This document shows, one piece after another, positions 46,901 through 56,863 of a DNA stretch of 64,000 bases. The DNA is taken from NCBI RefSeq assembly GCF_002483225.1, contig NZ_DLHL01000015.1, positions 1 to 64,000 on the forward strand, written 5' to 3'. A program made the translations under genes and the position numbers. Origin of the DNA: Gemmatimonas sp. UBA7669. GTDB lineage: Bacteria; Gemmatimonadota; Gemmatimonadetes; Gemmatimonadales; Gemmatimonadaceae. Under the pieces are notes generated by a model. The model had not been told where the DNA came from, did no database searches, and saw nothing but the letters and a program-made list of their open reading frames with translations. Numbering within the stretch: position 1 is the first letter of the stretch; the number at the start of each line of letters is the position of its first letter.

Positions 46901-47015
46901 GGGCTACGACCCCGAGTTCAACAACTTCGGCAATACGAACTTCAACCGGTTCATCGATCTGGCGCCGTTCCCGCCCAGCCGCCAGTTCTTCTTCACGGTC
47001 GACGTGGGGTTCTAA
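43971..47015 (+). pseudogene. SusC/RagA-family TonB-linked receptor, interrupted by TAG
   Basis: The reading frame begins at an ATG with GGAG upstream and a signal peptide (LAAVALLPFRADAQ). A carboxypeptidase-regulatory-like domain (about 24-105), a plug domain (DPLYVVDGV, IEVLKSAAATAIYGSRATNGV) and a barrel follow. A TAG at 46560-46562 (codon 864) stops the frame, but the same frame continues without gaps for 151 codons (SNMTNNLWDEGGN to FFTVDVGF, ending in the expected Phe). At the break the text reads LLD-stop-RAGGAVSNMT, where the family usually has LLDWxxGG, so TGG to TAG is the simplest explanation. Full length would be 1014 residues. Without the end the barrel cannot close. Confidence 0.92.
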
Positions 47016-47018
47016 GAC

Positions 47019-48479
47019 ATGACGACCAACCAACTTTCGGGCGCTTCGCGCATGAGTCCTGCCACACTGCGCACTGTGGGTGCGCTGTCCCTCGCGTCTC
47101 TTTCGCTGGCGGCCTGCAGCAAGGACACGCTCAACGTCACCAACCCCAACACGCCCTCGGTGGCGGGCGCCAGCAGCGACCCGCAGGCTCTGCAGCTGTT
47201 GGCCACGGGTCTGATTCGGCAGAACCGCAACAGCCGTGGTGGTTTCATCACCGAGACGGGCCGATTCGGGCGTGAAGCCTACGTGTACACGCCGCAGGAA
47301 GGGCGTAACACCTCGGCCTACCTCATCGGCATCTCGGGGCAGAACCGCCTCGACCCGGCGGGCTTCGCAGTGGGCAGCTGGGGCGGCCCCTACGGCAACC
47401 TGCGTGACGTGTTCAACTTCAAGAACACCGTCAACGCCTCGACGCTCACGGCCGAGCAGAAGCGGGCGGCGCTGGGTTTTGCCAAGACCATCGAGGGCAT
47501 TGAGCTGCTCACGGTGATTGCCACGCGCGACACCATCGGTGCCGTGGTGCAGATCAACCAGGATGCCACGCAGCTGGCGCCGTTTGTCAGCCGCGACTCG
47601 ACCTACAAGTACATCCTGAACACGCTGGACGAAGCGGCGGCCGACCTGGCGGCTGGCGGATCGGCGTTCCCGTTTGCCCTCAACTCGGGGTTTACGGGCT
47701 TCAACACGCCGGCCACCTTCCGCCAGTTCAACCGCGCCATCGCGGCGCGGGCCGCGGCCTACTATGCCACGGCTGGCGGCGGTGCGACGGCGTGGACGCG
47801 GGCGCGGCAGGCCATCGACGCCTCGTTCGTCAACATCAACGCCACCTCGGCGGCGCAGTACAACGTGGGCGTGTATCACCCCTACGCCGGCTCGCCGGAC
47901 GCGCCGAACCCGCTCGCACAGGCGACGAACACCGACCTGTACGCGCACATGTCCATTGAGGCCGACGCGCCGCTCAAGGCCGACGGCAGCAAGGACAACC
48001 GCTTCGTGGCCAAGATCGGCAGCCGGCCCACGCGTAACGCGCCGCAGGGGCTTGGCGTGGCATCATCGCTGGGCTTCAACATCTACCCGGCCATCACCAC
48101 GCCCATCCCGATCATCCGCAACGAGGAGCTCATCCTCCTCCGCGCCGAGATCCTGCTGGCTACCGGTGACAAGACCGGCGCGATTGCGATGATCAACAAC
48201 ATCCGCGTGAACTCGGGTGGGCTCGCGCCCACGACGCTGACTGCCGCCTCACCGGATGCGGACATCGTCACGGAAATCCTCGTGCAGAAGCGCTACTCGC
48301 TGCTGCTTGAGGGCCACCGGTGGATCGACATGCGGCGGTACGGCCGCCTCAACCAGCTGCCGCGTGACCTCACGACGGGCGTGAACGCGCACTTCGTGGC
48401 GCGGGTGCAGCCGCTGCCGCAGGCCGAGTGCCTGCAGCGGGTTGGCCAGTCCGGCGCGCTGGCGGGCCCGGGCTGCTGA
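47019..48479 (+). CDS. SusD/RagB-like substrate-binding lipoprotein
   Basis: A 486-residue outer-surface lipoprotein (signal with LSLAAC) of the SusD family. The N-terminal TPR-like region includes ALGFAKTIEGIELL; the C-terminal domain has IPIIRNEELILLRAEI, INNIRVNSGG and LLLEGHRWIDMRRYGRL, the classical end motif. It pairs with the SusC-like channel 3 bases upstream to capture oligosaccharide or peptide nutrients. Its own frame is intact although the partner's is not. Confidence 0.95.
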   Translation: MTTNQLSGASRMSPATLRTVGALSLASLSLAACSKDTLNVTNPNTPSVAGASSDPQALQLLATGLIRQNRNSRGGFITETGRFGREAYVYTPQEGRNTSAYLIGISGQNRLDPAGFAVGSWGGPYGNLRDVFNFKNTVNASTLTAEQKRAALGFAKTIEGIELLTVIATRDTIGAVVQINQDATQLAPFVSRDSTYKYILNTLDEAAADLAAGGSAFPFALNSGFTGFNTPATFRQFNRAIAARAAAYYATAGGGATAWTRARQAIDASFVNINATSAAQYNVGVYHPYAGSPDAPNPLAQATNTDLYAHMSIEADAPLKADGSKDNRFVAKIGSRPTRNAPQGLGVASSLGFNIYPAITTPIPIIRNEELILLRAEILLATGDKTGAIAMINNIRVNSGGLAPTTLTAASPDADIVTEILVQKRYSLLLEGHRWIDMRRYGRLNQLPRDLTTGVNAHFVARVQPLPQAECLQRVGQSGALAGPGC

Positions 48480-48498
48480 GCCTGAGTCCATGATGGGT

Positions 48499-48540
48499 CA
48501 AACGCCCCGATCGCCGAAAGGCGGTCGGGGCGTTTGCTTT
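48499..48540 (+). terminator. Terminator of the SusC/SusD operon
   Basis: CAAACGCCCCGATCGCC pairs with GGCGGTCGGGGCGTTTG around a GAAA loop, followed by CTTT. It is 20 bases after the SusD stop and is the strongest terminator in the window. Confidence 0.9.
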
Positions 48541-48550
48541 GGTGTTGTAG

Positions 48551-48720
48551 ACTCGGAACTCATGAACTTGAACTCAAAGCTCAGCGCTCACCGACAGTCC
48601 GGTCAGCGCTGAGCTTTGCGTTGAAGGAATGAGTTGCGAGTTGCACGAACTCAAAACTCGAAACCTGAACCCAGAACTCGAAACCGATCAGTTCCGAGTT
48701 TTGAGTTCGAGTTCCGAGTC
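48551..48720. repeat. Array of AACTC-type inverted repeats between convergent genes
   Basis: Two long hairpins follow the terminator. AAAGCTCAGCGCT (48576-48588) pairs with AGCGCTGAGCTTT (48605-48617). GAACTCAAAACTCG (48647-48660) pairs with CGAGTTTTGAGTTC (48695-48708). The units GAACTC, ACTCGAA and GTTCCGAGT recur throughout. The block separates the SusD gene from the convergent plug-domain gene, and may be a transcription barrier or a mobile repeat. Confidence 0.75.
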
Positions 48721-48733
48721 CTGGGTTTGTTTC

Positions 48734-49582
48734 TCAGTACCCGTCGCGGGTCCAGACCGCAACAACGCCGCAGCGCCTGTCGACGCCACCGAACTGCGGG
48801 GGGACAGTCGCCGCACCCGAGTACACTTCAATGCCGGCGATCTGCTTGGGTGGCGGCAGCAGGTCGAGATTGAAGTAGCGCGGCAGAATGATGCCATCGA
48901 GCAGAACCTGCATGGGGCAGTAGTTCTGCTGCTGATTGCCGTCGAACCCACCGCCCTCACGGCGGCTGTACACCTGCGTGCCACCAAAGGCCTGCGTGGT
49001 GTTGACTGCCACCTGGACGCCGCGCATGTAGCGCATGAAATCCGAGGTCTGGATGGAGCCACGCCTTTCGATTTCTTCCTGCGTCACGAACTGTCCGATG
49101 CCCTGCTGACGGCGCTGCTCGAAGTCCAGCATGCGCATCGTGACACGGCGTCCCTGCGTGCGCACGGTGTCGAGCAGGTAGTTGCTGCGCAGCAGGGTGT
49201 ACGACAGCCGCAGCGTGTCCTTCTCCGGCACATCGATGATGCCCGACGTGGGCGCAAAGCCCACGCGGCGCACCACCAGCAAGTACTGACCGGGCGGCAC
49301 CTGCATCATGCGAAAACGGCCGTTCTCACCCGTCACCACACGCGCGCCAGTGCCCACCACCGACACGTCGGCCGAGCCGAGCGGATTCAGGAGCGTGTCG
49401 GTGACGAGACCGTCGATGACCGAGAAGCGGTCGGCGTCGCGCACGGCATTCTGTGCCTGCTCCTGGCGCGCGCGGTCCTGCACGGAGGTGCGCTGCTGTG
49501 CGGCCAGTACCGACGGCAGGCCCAGCATCATGACGGCCGCCCCGGCCAGCGCGGCCGCGCGAAAATGTCCTTGCGGGTTCAT
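48734..49582 (-). CDS. TonB plug-type protein without a barrel
   Basis: A 282-residue exported protein (signal ending in VLAAQ). It contains an Ig-like carboxypeptidase-regulatory-like domain (LVTDTLLNPLGSADVSVVGT to GYYL-like strands, about 57-130), then a TonB-receptor plug-like region (GSIQTSDFMRYMRGVQVAV, CPMQVLLDGIILP, IAGIEVYSGAATVPPQFG). The barrel of about 500 residues is absent and the frame ends naturally. Such plug-only proteins may act as adaptors or regulators of receptors; the actual role is unknown. Confidence 0.8.
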   Translation of the reverse strand: MNPQGHFRAAALAGAAVMMLGLPSVLAAQQRTSVQDRARQEQAQNAVRDADRFSVIDGLVTDTLLNPLGSADVSVVGTGARVVTGENGRFRMMQVPPGQYLLVVRRVGFAPTSGIIDVPEKDTLRLSYTLLRSNYLLDTVRTQGRRVTMRMLDFEQRRQQGIGQFVTQEEIERRGSIQTSDFMRYMRGVQVAVNTTQAFGGTQVYSRREGGGFDGNQQQNYCPMQVLLDGIILPRYFNLDLLPPPKQIAGIEVYSGAATVPPQFGGVDRRCGVVAVWTRDGY

Positions 49583-49633
49583 AGGGAAAAGATACTCGCC
49601 GAGCCCCCGGGAAAGATCCCTTGGGGCGCGCTC

Positions 49634-50098
49634 TTAGCGTCGCGCCAGGTCCCCACAGGCCACGATGATGCTCATGGCTGCGGCGGCGTCGTGGATGTTC
49701 ACGTAGTAGGTGCTGGTATCGGCAAAGACGGCCGGGACGGTGGCTTTGGCCGAGCCGTTGCCCTTGGCATCGATGGTGATGGGTGTATAGGCCCGGCCGC
49801 CGCCAAACACACCGCCGGACTTGCTACAGCTGCCAACGTGTACGTGCCATGGGCGGGTGGCGCCGGGGGTATCGCCGGAAAGCTGCACACTCACCTCGAC
49901 GCCCTTGCCATCGGCGGTGGGCACGGCGGTGGCGGTACCTGACACCTTTCGTCCCTCGCGGCCGGTCAGCGTGGCGGCCCAATCACGAACGCGCGGGGTG
50001 GCGGAGAGGCTGGCGGCACCGACTGTCAGGAGGCCGAGCACAGCGAGAGTGCGTGCAGGCCGCGCGGACGCTGCGGAACGCCACAGGTGGCGAGTCAT
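49634..50098 (-). CDS. Secreted Cu/Zn-SOD-like small protein
   Basis: A 154-residue exported protein. After a signal segment (LAVLGLLTVGAASLSA), the rest resembles a reduced superoxide-dismutase-like sandwich: PWHVHVGSC with two His residues, a YYVNIHDAAAAM strand and a terminal VACGDL with the second disulfide Cys. Several metal-ligand positions of true Cu/Zn SOD are not visible, so enzymatic activity is doubtful. The start ATG at 50098 is chosen for the signal peptide. Confidence 0.72.
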   Translation of the reverse strand: MTRHLWRSAASARPARTLAVLGLLTVGAASLSATPRVRDWAATLTGREGRKVSGTATAVPTADGKGVEVSVQLSGDTPGATRPWHVHVGSCSKSGGVFGGGRAYTPITIDAKGNGSAKATVPAVFADTSTYYVNIHDAAAAMSIIVACGDLARR

Positions 50099-50154
50099 GG
50101 GAGCTCCGTGAGTTGGTTTGCGGTGGGAGGTCGCCGCCTTTCGGAGACGGACGT

Positions 50155-50445
50155 TCAGCGGCGACGGCGCTTGGGCGCCATGAGAAAAGTAGCCAGGGCG
50201 AGCACAAGCACCACAGCAAGCACAGCCAGCATGACGAGCCCGCGCGTGCGCCCCTGCGGCAGGAACCAACTGGCGATCAGGAACGGAACAGCCGCGATGA
50301 CAAGCCGCAGGAACTGCCGATCCGCCCACTGCGGCACAATGCGCGTGCTGCGTGGCGCGAGTCCCGTGCGATACTCCGCCTCGGCGGCCAGTGCGAAAAT
50401 GCGATCCTCGATGCGCCGCCACACCTGCCCCACGCGCCACGCCAC
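50155..50445 (-). CDS. Small membrane protein with two hydrophobic segments
   Basis: A 96-residue protein from a GTG three bases after the tyrA stop. Two predicted membrane segments (FLRLVIAAVPFLIASWFL and LVMLAVLAVVLVLALATFLM) are followed by a KRRRR tail. I do not recognise it. The close spacing to tyrA suggests co-transcription only. An 8-bp inverted repeat (50130-50137 with 50158-50165) brackets its stop codon. Confidence 0.65.
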   Translation of the reverse strand: MAWRVGQVWRRIEDRIFALAAEAEYRTGLAPRSTRIVPQWADRQFLRLVIAAVPFLIASWFLPQGRTRGLVMLAVLAVVLVLALATFLMAPKRRRR

Positions 50446-50448
50446 GGC

Positions 50449-51597
50449 TCAGCTGCGCTCCACGATACGATCGATGAGGAAGCTGGACTGCACCAGCGCC
50501 TCAGCGGTGAAGTCGCCGAAGAATTCGCGCACCTCGTGAAACAGCGACGCGAACGCCGCCTGATCGGCGTTGGCGATGACCGCCGCGAGTTCCTGTGTGG
50601 CCGCGCCAAACGCGGCCGTCACGTCACCGGTGCGTGGATTGCGCATCTCGATGGGGCCGTAAAGCGCGGGGTCCTGCGCGAAGTGCCGCGCCGCCACGTA
50701 GAGCTCGAGCAGATAGGCCGGCGAGGTGAAGGGCATGGTTTCCGACGGCGGCACGCCGAGCCGCGCGAGTGTGAGGCCCAGCACCTGCGTCTGGAAATGC
50801 GTGAGCACCTGCACGATGGCCATGGCGCGGTCGTGCTGCTCAGGCGTGGCTTCCGTGGTGACCAGACCACGCGCCGTGAACGTATGCTGCACCCAGTCAA
50901 ACCAGGCGTCGCCCCGGCCCCGACACAGCACCACACGCTGACCCTGCAGCGTGTGCACGCTGGGCCCGAACATGGGGTGCGTGCCCACCACACTCGCAGC
51001 GGTATGTGCGAGCATGGCGGCCATGGGCTCGGCCTTGATGCTGGTGACGTCCATGAGCAGCGCGTCACCATTCAGATGCGGACCAACTTCCTGAATGACG
51101 GACACCGTGTGCTCGATGGGCACACTCACCACCACCACATCGGCCGCGGTTGCGGCCTCAGCCGCACGCAAGGTGGTGTCGGTATCGACGACGAGCAGTT
51201 GATGCCCCAGGTCGCCGAAGAGCCGCACGAAGAGCCGCCCGATCTTGCCATGTCCACCAATGACGGCCACGGTACGCGGCGCTTCGCTGAGCGGAATCTC
51301 GGCGCGCAACGCGGCCTGATGATCGCGGCTGGAGCGCAGCAGCACACGGAAGATGGACTCGATTTCTCCGGCAGGCAGCCCGAGCTCGAGCGCGCGCTCA
51401 TGGCGGTCGCGCAAGACGTCGTGCTCACGCTGCGCGTCGCGAATGCGAATGCCGTGTGCGCGCTTGTAGGCGGCCACTTCGGCCACCAGGGCCATGCGCC
51501 GCGCGAGAATCTGCATGAGGTCGCGATCGAGCGCGTCGATCATGGCGCGCAGCACAGACAGTGTGCGCGGTGGCGCGCTGGCGGCCTCGCTGCTCAC
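50449..51597 (-). CDS. tyrA: Chorismate mutase / prephenate dehydrogenase (T-protein)
   Basis: A 382-residue fusion for tyrosine synthesis. The N-terminal AroQ-type mutase (LRAMIDALDRDLMQILARRM, VAAYKRAHG) is followed by the dehydrogenase with GGHGKIGRLF for NAD and the conserved THPMFGP motif. Length and order match the enterobacterial T-protein rather than the more common separate prephenate dehydrogenase. The GTG at 51597 is the best start; no clear ribosome site is seen. Confidence 0.93.
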   Translation of the reverse strand: MSSEAASAPPRTLSVLRAMIDALDRDLMQILARRMALVAEVAAYKRAHGIRIRDAQREHDVLRDRHERALELGLPAGEIESIFRVLLRSSRDHQAALRAEIPLSEAPRTVAVIGGHGKIGRLFVRLFGDLGHQLLVVDTDTTLRAAEAATAADVVVVSVPIEHTVSVIQEVGPHLNGDALLMDVTSIKAEPMAAMLAHTAASVVGTHPMFGPSVHTLQGQRVVLCRGRGDAWFDWVQHTFTARGLVTTEATPEQHDRAMAIVQVLTHFQTQVLGLTLARLGVPPSETMPFTSPAYLLELYVAARHFAQDPALYGPIEMRNPRTGDVTAAFGAATQELAAVIANADQAAFASLFHEVREFFGDFTAEALVQSSFLIDRIVERS

Positions 51598-51619
51598 GTG
51601 CGTTTGCAGAGGGCGGCCA

Positions 51620-52915
51620 TCAGGGCGTCTGCTTCCAGAACGCGATGCCGCTGGCCTGCTGGCCCACGTCGGCGGTGCCGACCTTGGCGCGCGCCACGAT
51701 GTCGATGACGTCCACCTTGCCGGGCTGCGCGCCCACGCCCTCGCTGGACACAAAGGCATAGCGCGAGTCGGCGGACACGGCGATGCCGTGCGCGAGGCGG
51801 TTGGAGGTGGGCACGACGCCGACACTCTTGCCGGATGTCAGATCAAAGATCTCGACGGCGTGGCCCTGCTTGAGCGTGGCCATGAGGTACTTGTTGTCGG
51901 CCGTGGCGGCGAGATTGTACACGCCGCGGCCCGTCTTGAAGCGCCGCTGCAACGCCCAGGTCTTGCGATCGATCTCGAGAATCTCGTCGGCCTTGTTGCA
52001 CGCCACGTAAATGCGATCGCCCTTCGCTGACGGCTGTGCCCAGGTCGGCGAGCAGGACGCGGGCGTCATGTCATGCTTTGCGAGACCGAGCCCGGCGCGT
52101 CCCACCTGCGCCGGATCGACGACGGGGCCGGCGGCCTTGGCTGCAGGTGCGGCGGCATTGTGCGCCGCGTGCGCGTCATGCCCCGTGTGATTCATGCCGG
52201 CATTCATGGCCGCGAGGGTGCCCGCCGTGAGTGGCAGCGGGCCTTCCTTGCCCTTGGCCAGCGAGAAGCGGCGCGAGACCTCGAAGCTGCGCGTGTCGAC
52301 CTCCACCAACTGATCATCCATCATGCAGGTGCTGTACTGGTGCAGGCCATCCGCCGTGATGCGACTGCCATGCGGCATGGTGCAGGTCACGATGCGCGCG
52401 ACTTCGGTGTTGGTGGGCGTGTACACCACCGACACCGAGCTCGGCACCATGTCACCGTGCAGATTGAAATTCACCGACAGTGTGTAGAGTCCGTCCGGCG
52501 TGACGTCGATGGACGCCGGGAAGTTGCCGAGCAGGGTGCCATTGCCGACGAGCGTGTCGGGGCCGAGCTCGTACTTCCAGTACTTGCCATCGGGAAAGCC
52601 GTGGCCGGTGGTCATGTACAGGTATCTGGCGTCGGCCGAGATGACGAGGCCGTGCGGGCCTTCCATTTCGGCGGCGAGTTCGCCGATGGCGGTCGTTCGC
52701 TCGACCGTCGTGCCCGAAGGGCCGAAGCGTACACGATGGATGAGGTCGGCCGACTCGGCCCCGACATACACCCAGTAGTCCCGGGTGGGCTTGGCGGGCT
52801 GCGGCGGCTTCTGCTGCGGCCGTTGCTGCGCAGACACCGAAGAAGCGGCGAGTGTCGCGGCGATGCACAACGCCGTGGTCCACCGCTGGAATTGGGAGCC
52901 GGATGCGTGTCGCAT
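51620..52915 (-). CDS. Exported YncE-like beta-propeller protein
   Basis: A 431-residue protein with a signal peptide (LCIAATLAASSVSAQQ) and repeated propeller strands such as GPHGLVISADARYLYMT, SIDVTPDGLYTLSVN, AATADNKYLMATL and HGIAVSADSRYAFVSSEG. A His/Met-rich insert (MNAGMNHTGHDAHAAH) sits in the middle and could bind metal ions. The partner gene on the other strand encodes another secreted repeat protein. The exact role is unknown; an outer surface or periplasmic location is likely. Confidence 0.85.
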   Translation of the reverse strand: MRHASGSQFQRWTTALCIAATLAASSVSAQQRPQQKPPQPAKPTRDYWVYVGAESADLIHRVRFGPSGTTVERTTAIGELAAEMEGPHGLVISADARYLYMTTGHGFPDGKYWKYELGPDTLVGNGTLLGNFPASIDVTPDGLYTLSVNFNLHGDMVPSSVSVVYTPTNTEVARIVTCTMPHGSRITADGLHQYSTCMMDDQLVEVDTRSFEVSRRFSLAKGKEGPLPLTAGTLAAMNAGMNHTGHDAHAAHNAAAPAAKAAGPVVDPAQVGRAGLGLAKHDMTPASCSPTWAQPSAKGDRIYVACNKADEILEIDRKTWALQRRFKTGRGVYNLAATADNKYLMATLKQGHAVEIFDLTSGKSVGVVPTSNRLAHGIAVSADSRYAFVSSEGVGAQPGKVDVIDIVARAKVGTADVGQQASGIAFWKQTP

Positions 52916-53016
52916 GTCTGCCTTGCGTGGGGGAAGTTCGGGACGCATGATGGCCGGGTGTCCCGCGCCGGTAGGGCGCGTCAGGGCACTGCCATCATCC
53001 CCTCGGAGACCTCCCC

Positions 53017-55053
53017 ATGAACGTAGCGCGCCGCCTGCGTTTCGTCACGATTGCTGCCGCCGTGTCGGCGGTCGGTCCACTGCCCTCTGTGTCCCTGCAC
53101 GCGCAGGCGGCGCCCGCGGCTGCCACGGTGGCCCGTCTGGTGGCCGAACCGGCGCGCGTCACGCTGCGTGCCGGTGAATCCACGCCGGTCAAGGTCACGG
53201 CCTACGACGCCAATGGGCGCGCGCTCAGTGACGCGACCGTGCGTGTGACGGGGCCGCGCCAGGCCATGCGCTACAGCAACGGCAAGCTCGAAGCGTTCCG
53301 TGCGGGCTCGTACACGGCCACCGCCACGGCCATGGGCGCGCAGGGGCCGATCACGCTCGACATTCCGGTCATCGTGAGTTGGCCGGCACTGGCCAAGCTC
53401 ACCATGACGGCCGACTCGGGTCGCTTGTACACCGGTGTGGCGCTGAACCACAAGATTGAAGGCACGCACGCCGACGGCAGCCCGCGCTACGGCCTTGTGG
53501 CCACCTGGCGCAGCAGCAACGCCGCGGTGGCCGAAGTGGATCGCTTTGGTACGGTGACGGCGCTCAAGCCCGGCGCGGTGACGATCACCGCTGAGGCGGA
53601 AGGTGTGACGGCGAGCACGTCGTACACCGTGGTGACCAACCCGGTGGCGAGCATCGCGCTCGACATTCCCGAGGACGTGATCCTCACGGGACAGGTGGTG
53701 CGACTCAAGGCCACGGCACGCAACGCGAGTGGTACCCCGGTAAGCGACGCGCCCATCACCTGGAGCTATACCTACACGCCCGACGATACAACCGTCGCGC
53801 CGGGTGGCCCGGGCATCGTGGACTGGGGCCGCTTCACGGCCAACCATCCGGGCCGATTCACGCTGCTTGCGCAGAGCGGCGGCGTGGTGGCGCGCAAGGT
53901 GCTGGAAGCCAAGCCGCGTGACGTGGTGCGCCGCATTTCCGTAACGGGTCGCGGCACCATCAACACCACCGCCACCAGCGACCTGTGGCCGTGGACGGGA
54001 AAGGATGGCCGCGACTACGTGCTGGTGGGCACCTGGGGCGGCGATGGCTATGGCATGGTGTTCGACATCACGGACATGAACAACATCGTGAAGACGGACT
54101 CCATCAAGATCGACGCGCGCACGATCAACGACGTGACGGTGTCACCCGACGGCCGCTACGGCGTGCTGGCGCGCGAGGGCGCGTCCAACCGTATCAACGG
54201 TGTGGTGATCCTGGACCTGGCCAATCCGGCGCATCCCAAGATTGCCTCCACCTTCGAGCAGGAATTGACGGGCGGCGTGCACAACATGTTCGCCACCAAC
54301 GATCACCTGTTCGCGATCTCCGGTGGTCAGAAGTACGTCATCATCGACGTGAAGGACATCTACAAGCCGAAGTACGTGAGCGAGTACCAGCATCCCAATG
54401 CGCGCATTCATGACCTCTGGGTGCGCGACGGCATTGCCTACTCGGCACAGGGTGGCGTGGGCACCGTCATTGTGGATGTGGGCAACGGCAAGTGGGGCGG
54501 CACGATCGAGAAGCCCAAGCTCATCAACGTGTTCCCCATCAACTCGGGTCACGAGATCTATCCGTACGTCCAGAAGTCCACGGGTCGCACCTATCTGTTC
54601 ATCGGCGATGAGGAGATGAACCGCGCCGGCCGCGTGTGGGAAGGGACGAACTATCGCAGCACGCTCGGCCAGAAGGGCGGCATCGCGCAGACCTCGGGCG
54701 GCTACGTGCACATCGTGGACGCCACCGACCCCATGAACATGCGCAAGGTGGGCCGCTACCACCTCGAAGACTACGGCGCGCACGACATCATCGTGGAAGA
54801 CGACGTGCTGTATCAGGCCTACTACGACGGCGGCGTGCGCATTGTAGACGTGAGCGGCGAACTGATGGGCAACCTGGCCGAGCAGCGGCGCGAGATCGCG
54901 GTGTTCAAGCCGTATGACCCGCAGGGCCACACGGCCAACGCGCCGTTCGTGATGAACGCGATGCCGTGGAAGGGGCAGATCCTGTTCACGGACTTCAACA
55001 CGGGTCTGTGGGCGGCGAAGCTGGAGCCGAAGCAGAAGGCGATTACGCCCTGA
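53017..55053 (+). CDS. Secreted Ig-like and LVIVD-repeat protein
   Basis: A 678-residue exported protein. After a signal peptide (about 1-30) come two or three bacterial Ig-like domains (about 40-310, including AVAEVDRFGTVTALKPGAVTITAEAEGVT). A beta-propeller built from LVIVD-type repeats follows (GVVILDLANPAHPKIAST, YVIIDVKDIYKPKYVSEYQHP, GGVRIVDVSGEL). Function unknown; it may belong to a surface adhesion or binding system. It is divergent from the YncE-like gene with only about 100 bases between, so the two may share regulation. Its stop is followed at once by a GATAGCC repeat copy. Confidence 0.85.
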   Translation: MNVARRLRFVTIAAAVSAVGPLPSVSLHAQAAPAAATVARLVAEPARVTLRAGESTPVKVTAYDANGRALSDATVRVTGPRQAMRYSNGKLEAFRAGSYTATATAMGAQGPITLDIPVIVSWPALAKLTMTADSGRLYTGVALNHKIEGTHADGSPRYGLVATWRSSNAAVAEVDRFGTVTALKPGAVTITAEAEGVTASTSYTVVTNPVASIALDIPEDVILTGQVVRLKATARNASGTPVSDAPITWSYTYTPDDTTVAPGGPGIVDWGRFTANHPGRFTLLAQSGGVVARKVLEAKPRDVVRRISVTGRGTINTTATSDLWPWTGKDGRDYVLVGTWGGDGYGMVFDITDMNNIVKTDSIKIDARTINDVTVSPDGRYGVLAREGASNRINGVVILDLANPAHPKIASTFEQELTGGVHNMFATNDHLFAISGGQKYVIIDVKDIYKPKYVSEYQHPNARIHDLWVRDGIAYSAQGGVGTVIVDVGNGKWGGTIEKPKLINVFPINSGHEIYPYVQKSTGRTYLFIGDEEMNRAGRVWEGTNYRSTLGQKGGIAQTSGGYVHIVDATDPMNMRKVGRYHLEDYGAHDIIVEDDVLYQAYYDGGVRIVDVSGELMGNLAEQRREIAVFKPYDPQGHTANAPFVMNAMPWKGQILFTDFNTGLWAAKLEPKQKAITP

Positions 55054-55054
55054 G

Positions 55055-55195
55055 GAACAGCAAACTGCGATAGCCTTTGCGCCGGAAGCCTTTACGCCAG
55101 AAGCCGTAGGTCGGGAGCACGATGCGCGACGGCGTGTGCTCCTGACCTACGGCTTCTGAGTTCAAGGCTAGCGGCGTATCGCTCCCGCAGTTTGC
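55055..55195. repeat. GATAGCC-family element with terminal inverted repeats, copy C
   Basis: The copy begins with GCAAACTGCGATAGCC (55060-55075) right after a stop codon and ends with the inverse GCAGTTTGC (55187-55195). Its centre is a 21-bp hairpin, GAAGCCGTAGGTCGGGAGCA+C (55100-55120) with its inverse at 55136-55156, with one G-T mismatch. It lies between convergent genes and its right end touches the stop codon of the next gene. It looks like a small non-autonomous element and can also stop transcription from both sides. Confidence 0.75.
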
Positions 55196-55197
55196 AG

Positions 55198-56790
<1,593 letters not shown>

Positions 56791-56801
56791 GCCGCAATCT
56801 A

Positions 56802-56838
56802 ACAGCCGGTCGACCGCATTCCGCGACCGACCGGCTGT
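56802..56838. terminator. Hairpin between fbp and the mutase gene
   Basis: ACAGCCGGTCG (56802-56812) and CGACCGGCTGT (56828-56838) form a perfect 11-bp stem, just after the fbp stop on the minus strand. There is no long T-run. Confidence 0.6.
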
Positions 56839-56863
56839 CTCACCACGCACTGCGCCAGACGAA

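Noticed and set aside
43542..47948. A 1468-codon open frame antisense to the SusC/SusD genes
   Set aside because: It is His/Arg/Val-rich with no recognisable domain and lies exactly opposite real genes; it is an effect of high GC and codon bias.
49783..51708. A 641-codon plus-strand frame opposite tyrA
   Set aside because: Same shadow pattern; tyrA on the other strand has clear family motifs.
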